Both the position numbers and the translations under genes were made by a program. From contig NC_088775.1 in assembly GCF_954871325.1 (NCBI RefSeq), forward strand, positions 50,073,561 to 50,137,560: DNA of 64,000 nt, given 5' to 3'. The notes under the pieces are model-generated. The model saw only the letters and a list, made by a program, of their open reading frames with translations, was not told where the DNA came from and did not search any database. The stretch comes from Gordionus sp. m RMFG-2023 (taxonomy: Eukaryota > Nematomorpha > Gordioida > Chordodea > Parachordodidae). This document shows positions 35,401-50,400 of this stretch, in pieces; the first letter of the stretch is position 1, and every line of letters starts with the position of its first letter.

Positions 35401-38400
35401 TCTTTGCTCAATGTGGTTTCGTTTTTGAAGATGATGTTGTAAATTAACTAGTAGTTTACCGTAAATAACCTGAAATAAAACATGTAAATTGAAATTATAA
35501 AATAGAATTTACTGTTGTTGGTGAGGAAGATGGTTTAGCAATGGTGAAGAAATTCTCCTTTCTTTGCTCAATGTGGTTTCGTTTTTGAAGATGATGTTGT
35601 AATTTCCTTGCTCGTAGTTTGCCGTGAATTACCTGAAATAAAAGTAAATTGAAATTATAAAATAGAATTTACTGTAGTTGGTGAGGAAGATGGTTTAGCG
35701 ATGGTGGAGAAGTTCTCTTTTCTTTGCTCAATGTGGTTTCGTTTTTGAAGATGATGTAATTTCCTTGCTCGTAGTTTAGCGTAAATAACCTGAAATAAAA
35801 CGCGTAAATTGAAATTATAAAATAGAATTTACTGTTGTTGGTGAGGAAGATGGTTTAGCGATGGTGAAGGAGTTCTCTTTTCTTTGCTCAATGTGGTTTC
35901 GTTTTAAAATATGATGTTGTAGATTTGCTAGTAGTTTACAGTAAATAACCTGAAATAAAACGTGTAAATTGAAATTATAAAAAAGAATTTACTGTTGTTG
36001 GTGAGGAAGATGGTTTAGCGATGGTGAAGGAGTTCTCTTTTCTTTGCTCAATGTGGTTTCGTTTTAAAATATGATGTTGTAGATTTGCTAGTAGTTTACA
36101 GTAAATAACCTGAAATAAAACGTGTAAATTGAAATTATAAAAAAGAATTTACTGTTGTTGGTGAGGAAGATGGTTTAGCGATGGTGAAGAAGTTCTCTTT
36201 TCTTTGCTCAATGTGGTTTCGTTTTTGAAGATGATGTTGTAAATTTGCTAGTAGTTTACCGTAAATAACCTGAAATAAAACGTGTAAATTGAAATTATAA
36301 AATAGAATTTACTGTTGTTGGTGAGGAAGATGGTTTAGCGATGGTGGAGAAGTTCTCTTTTCTTTGCTCAATGTGGTTTCGTTTTTGAAGATGATGTTGT
36401 AATTTCCTTGCTCGTACTTTACCGTAAATAACCTGAAATAAAATGTGTAAATTGAAATTATAAAATAGAATTTAGTGTTGTTGGTGAGGAAGATGGTTTA
36501 GCGATGGTGAAGGAGTTCTCTTTTCTTTGCTCAATGTGGTTTCGTTTTTGAAGATGATGTTGTAAATTTGCTAGTAGTTTACCGTAAATAACCTGAAATA
36601 AAACGTGTAAATTGAAATTATAAAATAGAATTTACTGTTGTTGGTGAGGAAGATGGTTTAGCGATGGTGAAGAAGTTCTCTTTTCTTTGCTCAATGTGGT
36701 TTCGTTTTTGAAGATGATGTTGTAAATTTGCTAGTATTTTACCGTAAATAACCTGAAATAAAACGTGTAAATTTGAAATTATAAAATAGAATTTACTGTT
36801 GTTGGTGAGGAAGATGGTTTAGAGATGGTGAAGAAGTTCTCTTTTCTTTGCTCAATGTGGATTCGTTTTTGAAGATGATGTTGTAAATTTGCTAGTAGTT
36901 TACCGTAAATAACCTGAAATAAAACGTGTAAATTGAAATTATAAAATAGAATTTACTGTTGTTGGTGAGGAAGATGGTTTAGCGATGGTGGAGAAGTTCT
37001 CTTTTCTTTGCTCAATGTGGTTTCGTTTTTGAAGATGATGTTGTAATTTCCTTGCTCGTACTTTACCGTAAATAACCTGAAATAAAACGTGTAAATTGAA
37101 ATTATAAAATAGAATTTAGTGTTGTTGGTGAGGAAGATGGTTTAGCGATGGTGAAGGAGTTCTCTTTTCTTTGCTCAATGTGGTTTCGTTTTAAAATATG
37201 ATGTTGTAGATTTGCTAGTAGTTTACAGTAAATAACCTGAAATAAAACGTGTAAATTGAAATTATAAAAAAGAATTTACTGTTGTTGGTGAGGAAGATGG
37301 TTTAGCGATGGTGAAGAAGTTCTCTTTTCTTTGCTCAATGTGGTTTCGTTTTTGAAGATGATGTTGTAAATTTGCTAGTAGTTTACCGTAAATAACCTGA
37401 AATAAAACGTGTAAATTGAAATTATTAAATAGAATTTACTGTTGTTGGTGAGGAAGATGGTTTAGCGATGGTGAAGAAGTTCTCTTTTCTTTGCTCAATG
37501 TGGATTCGTTTTTGAAGATGATGTTGTAAATTTGCTAGTAGTTTACCGTAAATAACCTGAAATAAAACGTGTAAATTGAAATTATAAAATAGAATTTACT
37601 GTTGTTGGTGAGGAAGATGGTTTAGCGATGGTGGAGAAGTTCTCTTTTCTTTGCTCAATGTGGTTTCGTTTTTGAAGATGATGTTGTAAATTTGCTAGTA
37701 GTTTACCGTAAATAACCTGAAATAAAACGTGTAAATTGAAATTATAAAATAGAATATACTGTTGTTGGTGAGGAAGATGGTTTAGCGATGGTGGAGAAGT
37801 TCTCTTTTCTTTGCTCAATGTGGTTTCGTTTTTGAAGATGATGTTGTAAATTTGCTAGTAGTTTACCGTAAATAACCTGAAATAAAACGTGTAAATTGAA
37901 ATTATAAAATAGAATTTACTGTTGTTGGTGAGGAAGATGGTTTAGAGATGGTGAAGAAGTTCTCTTTTCTTTGCTCAATGTGGATTCGTTTTTGAAGATG
38001 ATGTTGTAAATTTGCTAGTAGTTTACCGTAAATAACCTGAAATAAAACGTGTAAATTGAAATTATAAAATAGAATTTATTGTAGTTGGTGAGGAAGATGG
38101 TTTAGCGATGGTGGAGAAGTTCTCTTTTCTTTGCTCAATGTGGTTTCGTTTTAGAAGATGATGTTGTAAATTTGCTAGTAGTTTACCGTAAATAACCTGA
38201 AATAAAACGTGTAAATTGAAATTATAAAATAGAATATACTGTTGTTGGTGGGGAAGATGGATTAGCGATGGTGAAGGAGTTCTCTTTTCTTTCCTCAATG
38301 TGGTTTCGTTTTTGAAGATGATGTTGTAAATTTGCTAGTAGTTTGCCGTAAATAACCAGAAATAAAACGTGTAAATTGAAATTATAAAATAGAATTTACT

Positions 38401-41400
38401 GTTGTTGGTGAGGAAGATGGTTTAGCGATGGTGAAGGAGTTCTCTTTTCTTTGCTCAATGTGGTTTCGTTTTTGAATATGATGTTGTAGATTTGCTAGTA
38501 GTTTACAGTAAATAACCTGAAATAAAACGTGTAAATTGGAATTATAAAAAAGAATTTACTGTTGTTGGTGAGGAAGATGGTTTAGCGATGGTGAAGAAGT
38601 TCTCTTTTCTTTGCTCAATGTGGTTTCGTTTTTGAAGATGATGTTGTAAATTAACTAGTAGTTTACCGTAAATAACCTGAAATAAAACATGTAAATTGAA
38701 ATTATAAAATAGAATTTACTGTTGTTGGTGAGGAAGATGGTTTAGCAATGGTGAAGAAATTCTCCTTTCTTTGCTCAATGTGGTTTCGTTTTTGAAGATG
38801 ATGTTGTAAATTTGCTAGTAGTTTATCGTAAATAACCTGAAATAAAACGTGTAAATTGAAATTATAAAATAGAATTTAGTGTTGTTGGTGAGGAAGATGG
38901 TTTAGCAATGGTGAAGGAGTTCTCTTTTCTTTGCTCAATGTGGTTTCGTTTTTGAATATGATGTTGTAGATTTGCTAGTAGTTTACAGTAAATAACCTGA
39001 AATAAAACGTGTAAATTGGAATTATAAAAAAGAATTTACTGTTGTTGGTGAGGAAGATGGTTTAGCGATGGTGAAGAAGTTCTCTTTTCTTTGCTCAATG
39101 TGGTTTCGTTTTTGAAGATGATGTTGTAAATTAACTAGTAGTTTACCGTAAATAACCTGAAATAAAACATGTAAATTGAAATTATAAAATAGAATTTACT
39201 GTTGTTGGTGAGGAAGATGGTTTAGCAATGGTGAAGAAATTCTCCTTTCTTTGCTCAATGTGGTTTCGTTTTTGAAGATGATGTTGTAAATTTGCTAGTA
39301 ATTTACCGTAAATAACCTGAAATAAAACGTGTAAATTGAAATTATAAAATAGAATTTAGTGTTGTTGGTGAGGAAGATGGTTTAGCGATGGTGGAGAAGT
39401 TCTCTTTTCTTTGCTCAATGTGGTTTCGTTTTAGAAGATGATGTTGTAAATTTGCTAGTAGTTTGCCGTAAATAACCAGAAATAAAACGTGTAAATTGAA
39501 ATTATAAAATAGAATTTAGTGTTGTTGGTGAGGAAGATGGTTTAGCGATGGTGAAGGAGTTCTCTTTTCTTTGCTCAATGTGGTTTCGTTTTAAAATATG
39601 ATGTTGTAGATTTGCTAGTAGTTTACAGTAAATAACCTGAAATAAAACGTGTAAATTGAAATTATAAAAAAGAATTTACTGTTGTTGGTGAGGAAGATGG
39701 TTTAGCGATGGTGAAGAAGTTCTCTTTTCTTTGCTCAATGTGGTTTCGTTTTTGAAGATGATGTTGTAAATTTGCTAGTAGTTTACCGTAAATAACCTGA
39801 AATAAAACGTGTAAATTGAAATTATTAAATAGAATTTACTGTTGTTGGTGAGGAAGATGGTTTAGCGATGGTGAAGAAGTTCTCTTTTCTTTGCTCAATG
39901 TGGATTCGTTTTTGAAGATGATGTTGTAAATTTGCTAGTAGTTTACCGTAAATAACCTGAAATAAAACGTGTAAATTGAAATTATAAAATAGAATTTACT
40001 GTTGTTGGTGAGGAAGATGGTTTAGCGATGGTGGAGAAGTTCTCTTTTCTTTGCTCAATGTGGTTTCGTTTTTGAAGATGATGTTGTAAATTTGCTAGTA
40101 GTTTACCGTAAATAACCTGAAATAAAACGTGTAAATTGAAATTATAAAATAGAATATACTGTTGTTGGTGAGGAAGATGGTTTAGCGATGGTGGAGAAGT
40201 TCTCTTTTCTTTGCTCAATGTGGTTTCGTTTTTGAAGATGATGTTGTAAATTTGCTAGTAGTTTACCGTAAATAACCTGAAATAAAACGTGTAAATTGAA
40301 ATTATAAAATAGAATTTACTGTTGTTGGTGAGGAAGATGGTTTAGAGATGGTGAAGAAGTTCTCTTTTCTTTGCTCAATGTGGATTCGTTTTTGAAGATG
40401 ATGTTGTAAATTTGCTAGTAGTTTACCGTAAATAACCTGAAATAAAACGTGTAAATTGAAATTATAAAATAGAATTTATTGTAGTTGGTGAGGAAGATGG
40501 TTTAGCGATGGTGGAGAAGTTCTCTTTTCTTTGCTCAATGTGGTTTCGTTTTAGAAGATGATGTTGTAAATTTGCTAGTAGTTTACCGTAAATAACCTGA
40601 AATAAAACGTGTAAATTGAAATTATAAAATAGAATATACTGTTGTTGGTGGGGAAGATGGATTAGCGATGGTGAAGGAGTTCTCTTTTCTTTCCTCAATG
40701 TGGTTTCGTTTTTGAAGATGATGTTGTAAATTTGCTAGTAGTTTGCCGTAAATAACCAGAAATAAAACGTGTAAATTGAAATTATAAAATAGAATTTACT
40801 GTTGTTGGTGAGGAAGATGGTTTAGCGATGGTGAAGGAGTTCTCTTTTCTTTGCTCAATGTGGTTTCGTTTTTGAATATGATGTTGTAGATTTGCTAGTA
40901 GTTTACAGTAAATAACCTGAAATAAAACGTGTAAATTGGAATTATAAAAAAGAATTTACTGTTGTTGGTGAGGAAGATGGTTTAGCGATGGTGAAGAAGT
41001 TCTCTTTTCTTTGCTCAATGTGGTTTCGTTTTTGAAGATGATGTTGTAAATTAACTAGTAGTTTACCGTAAATAACCTGAAATAAAACATGTAAATTGAA
41101 ATTATAAAATAGAATTTACTGTTGTTGGTGAGGAAGATGGTTTAGCAATGGTGAAGAAATTCTCCTTTCTTTGCTCAATGTGGTTTCGTTTTTGAAGATG
41201 ATGTTGTAAATTTGCTAGTAGTTTATCGTAAATAACCTGAAATAAAACGTGTAAATTGAAATTATAAAATAGAATTTAGTGTTGTTGGTGAGGAAGATGG
41301 TTTAGCAATGGTGAAGGAGTTCTCTTTTCTTTGCTCAATGTGGTTTCGTTTTTGAATATGATGTTGTAGATTTGCTAGTAGTTTACAGTAAATAACCTGA

Positions 41401-44400
41401 AATAAAACGTGTAAATTGGAATTATAAAAAAGAATTTACTGTTGTTGGTGAGGAAGATGGTTTAGCGATGGTGAAGAAGTTCTCTTTTCTTTGCTCAATG
41501 TGGTTTCGTTTTTGAAGATGATGTTGTAAATTAACTAGTAGTTTACCGTAAATAACCTGAAATAAAACATGTAAATTGAAATTATAAAATAGAATTTACT
41601 GTTGTTGGTGAGGAAGATGGTTTAGCAATGGTGAAGAAATTCTCCTTTCTTTGCTCAATGTGGTTTCGTTTTTGAAGATGATGTTGTAAATTTGCTAGTA
41701 ATTTACCGTAAATAACCTGAAATAAAACGTGTAAATTGAAATTATAAAATAGAATTTAGTGTTGTTGGTGAGGAAGATGGTTTAGCGATGGTGGAGAAGT
41801 TCTCTTTTCTTTGCTCAATGTGGTTTCGTTTTAGAAGATGATGTTGTAAATTTGCTAGTAGTTTGCCGTAAATAACCAGAAATAAAACGTGTAAATTGAA
41901 ATTATAAAATAGAATTTACTGTTGTTGGTGAGGAAGATGGGTTAGAGATGGTGAAGAAGTTCTCTTTTCTTTGCTCAATGTGGTTTCGTTTTTGAAGATG
42001 ATGTTGTAAATTTGCTAGTAGTTTACCGTAAATAACCTGAAATAAAACGTGTAAATTGAAATTATAAAAAAGAATTTACTGTTGTTGGTGAGGAAGATGG
42101 TTTAGCAATGGTGAAGAAATTCTCCTTTCTTGCTCAATGTGGTTTCGTTTTTGAAGATGATGTTGTAAATTAGCTAGTAGTTTACCGTAAATAACCTGAA
42201 ATAAAACGTGTAAATTGAAATTATAAAATAGAATTTACTGTTGTTGGTGAGGAAGATGGTTTAGCAATGGTGAAGAAATTCTCCTTTCTTTGCTCAATGT
42301 GGTTTCGTTTTTGAAGATGATGTTGTAAATTTGCTAGTAGTTTACCGTAAATAACCTAAAATAAAACGTGTAAATTGAAATTATAAAAAAGAATTTACTG
42401 TTGTTGGTGAGGAAGATGGTTTAGCGATGGTGAAGGAGTTCTCTTTTCTTTGCTCAATGTGGTTTCGTTTTTGAAGATGATGTTGTAAATTTGCTAGTAG
42501 TTTACCGTAAATAACCTGAAATAAAACGTGTAAATTGAAATTATAAAATAGAATTTACTGTTGTTGGTGAGGAAGATGGTTTAGCGATGGTGGAGAAGTT
42601 CTCTTTTCTTTGCTCAATGTGGTTTCGTTTTTGAAGATGATGTTGTAAATTTGCTAGTAGTTTACCGTAAATAACCTGAAATAAAACGTGTAAATTGAAA
42701 TTATAAAATAGAATATACTGTTGTTGGTGAGGAAGATGGTTTAGCGATGGTGGAGAAGTTCTCTTTTCTTTGCTCAATGTGGTTTCGTTTTTGAAGATGA
42801 TGTTGTAAATTTGCTAGTAGTTTACCGTAAATAACCTGAAATAAAACGTGTAAATTGAAATTATAAAATAGAATTTACTGTTGTTGGTGAGGAAGATGGT
42901 TTAGAGATGGTGAAGAAGTTCTCTTTTCTTTGCTCAATGTGGATTCGTTTTTGAAGATGATGTTGTAAATTTGCTAGTAGTTTACCGTAAATAACCTGAA
43001 ATAAAACGTGTAAATTGAAATTATAAAATAGAATTTATTGTAGTTGGTGAGGAAGATGGTTTAGCGATGGTGGAGAAGTTCTCTTTTCTTTGCTCAATGT
43101 GGTTTCGTTTTAGAAGATGATGTTGTAAATTTGCTAGTAGTTTACCGTAAATAACCTGAAATAAAACGTGTAAATTGAAATTATAAAATAGAATATACTG
43201 TTGTTGGTGGGGAAGATGGATTAGCGATGGTGAAGGAGTTCTCTTTTCTTTCCTCAATGTGGTTTCGTTTTTGAAGATGATGTTGTAAATTTGCTAGTAG
43301 TTTGCCGTAAATAACCAGAAATAAAACGTGTAAATTGAAATTATAAAATAGAATTTACTGTTGTTGGTGAGGAAGATGGTTTAGCGATGGTGAAGGAGTT
43401 CTCTTTTCTTTGCTCAATGTGGTTTCGTTTTTGAATATGATGTTGTAGATTTGCTAGTAGTTTACAGTAAATAACCTGAAATAAAACGTGTAAATTGGAA
43501 TTATAAAAAAGAATTTACTGTTGTTGGTGAGGAAGATGGTTTAGCGATGGTGAAGAAGTTCTCTTTTCTTTGCTCAATGTGGTTTCGTTTTTGAAGATGA
43601 TGTTGTAAATTAACTAGTAGTTTACCGTAAATAACCTGAAATAAAACATGTAAATTGAAATTATAAAATAGAATTTACTGTTGTTGGTGAGGAAGATGGT
43701 TTAGCAATGGTGAAGAAATTCTCCTTTCTTTGCTCAATGTGGTTTCGTTTTTGAAGATGATGTTGTAAATTTGCTAGTAGTTTATCGTAAATAACCTGAA
43801 ATAAAACGTGTAAATTGAAATTATAAAATAGAATTTAGTGTTGTTGGTGAGGAAGATGGTTTAGCAATGGTGAAGGAGTTCTCTTTTCTTTGCTCAATGT
43901 GGTTTCGTTTTTGAATATGATGTTGTAGATTTGCTAGTAGTTTACAGTAAATAACCTGAAATAAAACGTGTAAATTGGAATTATAAAAAAGAATTTACTG
44001 TTGTTGGTGAGGAAGATGGTTTAGCGATGGTGAAGAAGTTCTCTTTTCTTTGCTCAATGTGGTTTCGTTTTTGAAGATGATGTTGTAAATTAACTAGTAG
44101 TTTACCGTAAATAACCTGAAATAAAACATGTAAATTGAAATTATAAAATAGAATTTACTGTTGTTGGTGAGGAAGATGGTTTAGCAATGGTGAAGAAATT
44201 CTCCTTTCTTTGCTCAATGTGGTTTCGTTTTTGAAGATGATGTTGTAAATTTGCTAGTAGTTTACCGTAAATAACCTGAAATAAAACGTGTAAATTGAAA
44301 TTATAAAATAGAATTTAGTGTTGTTGGTGAGGAAGATGGTTTAGCGATGGTGGAGAAGTTCTCTTTTCTTTGCTCAATGTGGTTTCGTTTTAGAAGATGA

Positions 44401-47400
44401 TGTTGTAAATTTGCTAGTAGTTTGCCGTAAATAACCAGAAATAAAACGTGTAAATTGAAATTATAAAATAGAATTTACTGTTGTTGGTGAGGAAGATGGG
44501 TTAGAGATGGTGAAGAAGTTCTCTTTTCTTTGCTCAATGTGGTTTCGTTTTTGAAGATGATGTTGTAAATTTGCTAGTAGTTTACCGTAAATAACCTGAA
44601 ATAAAACGTGTAAATTGAAATTATAAAAAAGAATTTACTGTTGTTGGTGAGGAAGATGGTTTAGCAATGGTGAAGGAGTTCTCTTTTCTTTCCTCAATGT
44701 GGTTTCGTTTTTGAAGATGATGTTGTAAATTTGCTAGTAGTTTGCCGTAAATAACCAGAAATAAAACGTGTAAATTGAAATTATAAAATAGAATTTACTG
44801 TTGTTGGTGAGGAAGATGGTTTAGCGATGGTGAAGGAGTTCTCTTTTCTTTGCTCAATGTGGTTTCGTTTTTGAATATGATGTTGTAGATTTGCTAGTAG
44901 TTTACAGTAAATAACCTGAAATAAAACGTGTAAATTGGAATTATAAAAAAGAATTTACTGTTGTTGGTGAGGAAGATGGTTTAGCGATGGTGAAGAAGTT
45001 CTCTTTTCTTTGCTCAATGTGGTTTCGTTTTTGAAGATGATGTTGTAAATTAACTAGTAGTTTACCGTAAATAACCTGAAATAAAACATGTAAATTGAAA
45101 TTATAAAATAGAATTTACTGTTGTTGGTGAGGAAGATGGTTTAGCAATGGTGAAGAAATTCTCCTTTCTTTGCTCAATGTGGTTTCGTTTTTGAAGATGA
45201 TGTTGTAAATTTGCTAGTAGTTTATCGTAAATAACCTGAAATAAAACGTGTAAATTGAAATTATAAAATAGAATTTAGTGTTGTTGGTGAGGAAGATGGT
45301 TTAGCAATGGTGAAGGAGTTCTCTTTTCTTTGCTCAATGTGGTTTCGTTTTTGAATATGATGTTGTAGATTTGCTAGTAGTTTACAGTAAATAACCTGAA
45401 ATAAAACGTGTAAATTGGAATTATAAAAAAGAATTTACTGTTGTTGGTGAGGAAGATGGTTTAGCGATGGTGAAGAAGTTCTCTTTTCTTTGCTCAATGT
45501 GGTTTCGTTTTTGAAGATGATGTTGTAAATTAACTAGTAGTTTACCGTAAATAACCTGAAATAAAACATGTAAATTGAAATTATAAAATAGAATTTACTG
45601 TTGTTGGTGAGGAAGATGGTTTAGCAATGGTGAAGAAATTCTCCTTTCTTTGCTCAATGTGGTTTCGTTTTTGAAGATGATGTTGTAAATTTGCTAGTAG
45701 TTTACCGTAAATAACCTGAAATAAAACGTGTAAATTGAAATTATAAAATAGAATTTAGTGTTGTTGGTGAGGAAGATGGTTTAGCGATGGTGGAGAAGTT
45801 CTCTTTTCTTTGCTCAATGTGGTTTCGTTTTAGAAGATGATGTTGTAAATTTGCTAGTAGTTTGCCGTAAATAACCAGAAATAAAACGTGTAAATTGAAA
45901 TTATAAAATAGAATTTACTGTTGTTGGTGAGGAAGATGGGTTAGAGATGGTGAAGAAGTTCTCTTTTCTTTGCTCAATGTGGTTTCGTTTTTGAAGATGA
46001 TGTTGTAAATTTGCTAGTAGTTTACCGTAAATAACCTGAAATAAAACGTGTAAATTGAAATTATAAAAAAGAATTTACTGTTGTTGGTGAGGAAGATGGT
46101 TTAGCAATGGTGAAGAAATTCTCCTTTCTTGCTCAATGTGGTTTCGTTTTTGAAGATGATGTTGTAAATTAGCTAGTAGTTTACCGTAAATAACCTGAAA
46201 TAAAACGTGTAAATTGAAATTATAAAATAGAATTTACTGTTGTTGGTGAGGAAGATGGTTTAGCAATGGTGAAGAAATTCTCCTTTCTTTGCTCAATGTG
46301 GTTTCGTTTTTGAAGATGATGTTGTAAATTTGCTAGTAGTTTACCGTAAATAACCTAAAATAAAACGTGTAAATTGAAATTATAAAAAAGAATTTACTGT
46401 TGTTGGTGAGGAAGATGGTTTAGCGATGGTGAAGGAGTTCTCTTTTCTTTGCTCAATGTGGTTTCGTTTTTGAAGATGATGTTGTAAATTTGCTAGTAGT
46501 TTACCGTAAATAACCTGAAATAAAACGTGTAAATTGAAATTATAAAATAGAATTTACTGTTGTTGGTGAGGAAGATGGTTTAGCGATGGTGGAGAAGTTC
46601 TCTTTTCTTTGCTCAATGTGGTTTCGTTTTTGAAGATGATGTTGTAAATTTGCTAGTAGTTTACCGTAAATAACCTGAAATAAAACGTGTAAATTGAAAT
46701 TATAAAATAGAATATACTGTTGTTGGTGAGGAAGATGGTTTAGCGATGGTGGAGAAGTTCTCTTTTCTTTGCTCAATGTGGTTTCGTTTTTGAAGATGAT
46801 GTTGTAAATTTGCTAGTAGTTTACCGTAAATAACCTGAAATAAAACGTGTAAATTGAAATTATAAAATAGAATTTACTGTTGTTGGTGAGGAAGATGGTT
46901 TAGAGATGGTGAAGAAGTTCTCTTTTCTTTGCTCAATGTGGATTCGTTTTTGAAGATGATGTTGTAAATTTGCTAGTAGTTTACCGTAAATAACCTGAAA
47001 TAAAACGTGTAAATTGAAATTATAAAATAGAATTTATTGTAGTTGGTGAGGAAGATGGTTTAGCGATGGTGGAGAAGTTCTCTTTTCTTTGCTCAATGTG
47101 GTTTCGTTTTAGAAGATGATGTTGTAAATTTGCTAGTAGTTTACCGTAAATAACCTGAAATAAAACGTGTAAATTGAAATTATAAAATAGAATATACTGT
47201 TGTTGGTGGGGAAGATGGATTAGCGATGGTGAAGGAGTTCTCTTTTCTTTCCTCAATGTGGTTTCGTTTTTGAAGATGATGTTGTAAATTTGCTAGTAGT
47301 TTGCCGTAAATAACCAGAAATAAAACGTGTAAATTGAAATTATAAAATAGAATTTACTGTTGTTGGTGAGGAAGATGGTTTAGCGATGGTGAAGGAGTTC

Positions 47401-50400
47401 TCTTTTCTTTGCTCAATGTGGTTTCGTTTTTGAATATGATGTTGTAGATTTGCTAGTAGTTTACAGTAAATAACCTGAAATAAAACGTGTAAATTGGAAT
47501 TATAAAAAAGAATTTACTGTTGTTGGTGAGGAAGATGGTTTAGCGATGGTGAAGAAGTTCTCTTTTCTTTGCTCAATGTGGTTTCGTTTTTGAAGATGAT
47601 GTTGTAAATTAACTAGTAGTTTACCGTAAATAACCTGAAATAAAACATGTAAATTGAAATTATAAAATAGAATTTACTGTTGTTGGTGAGGAAGATGGTT
47701 TAGCAATGGTGAAGAAATTCTCCTTTCTTTGCTCAATGTGGTTTCGTTTTTGAAGATGATGTTGTAAATTTGCTAGTAGTTTATCGTAAATAACCTGAAA
47801 TAAAACGTGTAAATTGAAATTATAAAATAGAATTTAGTGTTGTTGGTGAGGAAGATGGTTTAGCAATGGTGAAGGAGTTCTCTTTTCTTTGCTCAATGTG
47901 GTTTCGTTTTTGAATATGATGTTGTAGATTTGCTAGTAGTTTACAGTAAATAACCTGAAATAAAACGTGTAAATTGGAATTATAAAAAAGAATTTACTGT
48001 TGTTGGTGAGGAAGATGGTTTAGCGATGGTGAAGAAGTTCTCTTTTCTTTGCTCAATGTGGTTTCGTTTTTGAAGATGATGTTGTAAATTAACTAGTAGT
48101 TTACCGTAAATAACCTGAAATAAAACATGTAAATTGAAATTATAAAATAGAATTTACTGTTGTTGGTGAGGAAGATGGTTTAGCAATGGTGAAGAAATTC
48201 TCCTTTCTTTGCTCAATGTGGTTTCGTTTTTGAAGATGATGTTGTAAATTTGCTAGTAGTTTACCGTAAATAACCTGAAATAAAACGTGTAAATTGAAAT
48301 TATAAAATAGAATTTAGTGTTGTTGGTGAGGAAGATGGTTTAGCGATGGTGGAGAAGTTCTCTTTTCTTTGCTCAATGTGGTTTCGTTTTAGAAGATGAT
48401 GTTGTAAATTTGCTAGTAGTTTGCCGTAAATAACCAGAAATAAAACGTGTAAATTGAAATTATAAAATAGAATTTACTGTTGTTGGTGAGGAAGATGGGT
48501 TAGAGATGGTGAAGAAGTTCTCTTTTCTTTGCTCAATGTGGTTTCGTTTTTGAAGATGATGTTGTAAATTTGCTAGTAGTTTACCGTAAATAACCTGAAA
48601 TAAAACGTGTAAATTGAAATTATAAAAAAGAATTTACTGTTGTTGGTGAGGAAGATGGTTTAGCAATGGTGAAGAAATTCTCCTTTCTTGCTCAATGTGG
48701 TTTCGTTTTTGAAGATGATGTTGTAAATTAGCTAGTAGTTTACCGTAAATAACCTGAAATAAAACGTGTAAATTGAAATTATAAAATAGAATTTACTGTT
48801 GTTGGTGAGGAAGATGGTTTAGCAATGGTGAAGAAATTCTCCTTTCTTTGCTCAATGTGGTTTCGTTTTTGAAGATGATGTTGTAAATTTGCTAGTAGTT
48901 TACCGTAAATAACCTAAAATAAAACGTGTAAATTGAAATTATAAAAAAGAATTTACTGTTGTTGGTGAGGAAGATGGTTTAGCGATGGTGAAGGAGTTCT
49001 CTTTTCTTTGCTCAATGTGGTTTCGTTTTTGAAGATGATGTTGTAAATTTGCTAGTAGTTTACCGTAAATAACCTGAAATAAAACGTGTAAATTGAAATT
49101 ATAAAATAGAATTTACTGTTGTTGGTGAGGAAGATGGTTTAGCGATGGTGAAGAAGTTCTCTTTTCTTTCCTCAATGTGGTTTCGTTTTTGAAGATGATG
49201 TTGTAAATTTGCTAGTAGTTTGCCGTAAATAACCAGAAATAAAACGTGTAAATTGAAATTATAAAATAGAATTTACTGTTGTTGGTGAGGAAGATGGTTT
49301 AGCGATGGTGAAGGAGTTCTCTTTTCTTTGCTCAATGTGGTTTCGTTTTTGAATATGATGTTGTAGATTTGCTAGTAGTTTACAGTAAATAACCTGAAAT
49401 AAAACGTGTAAATTGGAATTATAAAAAAGAATTTACTGTTGTTGGTGAGGAAGATGGTTTAGCGATGGTGAAGAAGTTCTCTTTTCTTTGCTCAATGTGG
49501 TTTCGTTTTTGAAGATGATGTTGTAAATTAACTAGTAGTTTACCGTAAATAACCTGAAATAAAACATGTAAATTGAAATTATAAAATAGAATTTACTGTT
49601 GTTGGTGAGGAAGATGGTTTAGCAATGGTGAAGAAATTCTCCTTTCTTTGCTCAATGTGGTTTCGTTTTTGAAGATGATGTTGTAAATTTGCTAGTAGTT
49701 TATCGTAAATAACCTGAAATAAAACGTGTAAATTGAAATTATAAAATAGAATTTAGTGTTGTTGGTGAGGAAGATGGTTTAGCAATGGTGAAGGAGTTCT
49801 CTTTTCTTTGCTCAATGTGGTTTCGTTTTTGAATATGATGTTGTAGATTTGCTAGTAGTTTACAGTAAATAACCTGAAATAAAACGTGTAAATTGGAATT
49901 ATAAAAAAGAATTTACTGTTGTTGGTGAGGAAGATGGTTTAGCAATGGTGAAGAAATTCTCCTTTCTTTGCTCAATGTGGTTTCGTTTTTGAAGATGATG
50001 TTGTAAATTTGCTAGTAGTTTACCGTAAATAACCTAAAATAAAACGTGTAAATTGAAATTATAAAAAAGAATTTACTGTTGTTGGTGAGGAAGATGGTTT
50101 AGCGATGGTGAAGGAGTTCTCTTTTCTTTGCTCAATGTGGTTTCGTTTTTGAAGATGATGTTGTAAATTTGCTAGTAGTTTACCGTAAATAACCTGAAAT
50201 AAAACGTGTAAATTGAAATTATAAAATAGAATTTACTGTTGTTGGTGAGGAAGATGGTTTAGCGATGGTGAAGAAGTTCTCATTTCTTTGCTCAATGTGG
50301 TTTCGTTTTTGAAGATGATGTTGTAAATTTGCTAGTAGTTTACCATAAATAACCTGAAATAAAACGTGTAAATTGAAATTATAAAATAGAATTTACTGTT

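Noticed and set aside
14192-47256. Repeated minus-strand reading frames of 78-79 residues in the satellite
   Set aside because: Each spans about one and a half monomers and ends because 160 is not a multiple of three. They appear only where a monomer type lacks a stop, differ by which monomers adjoin, have no recognisable domain and lie in an array with no coding constraint visible.
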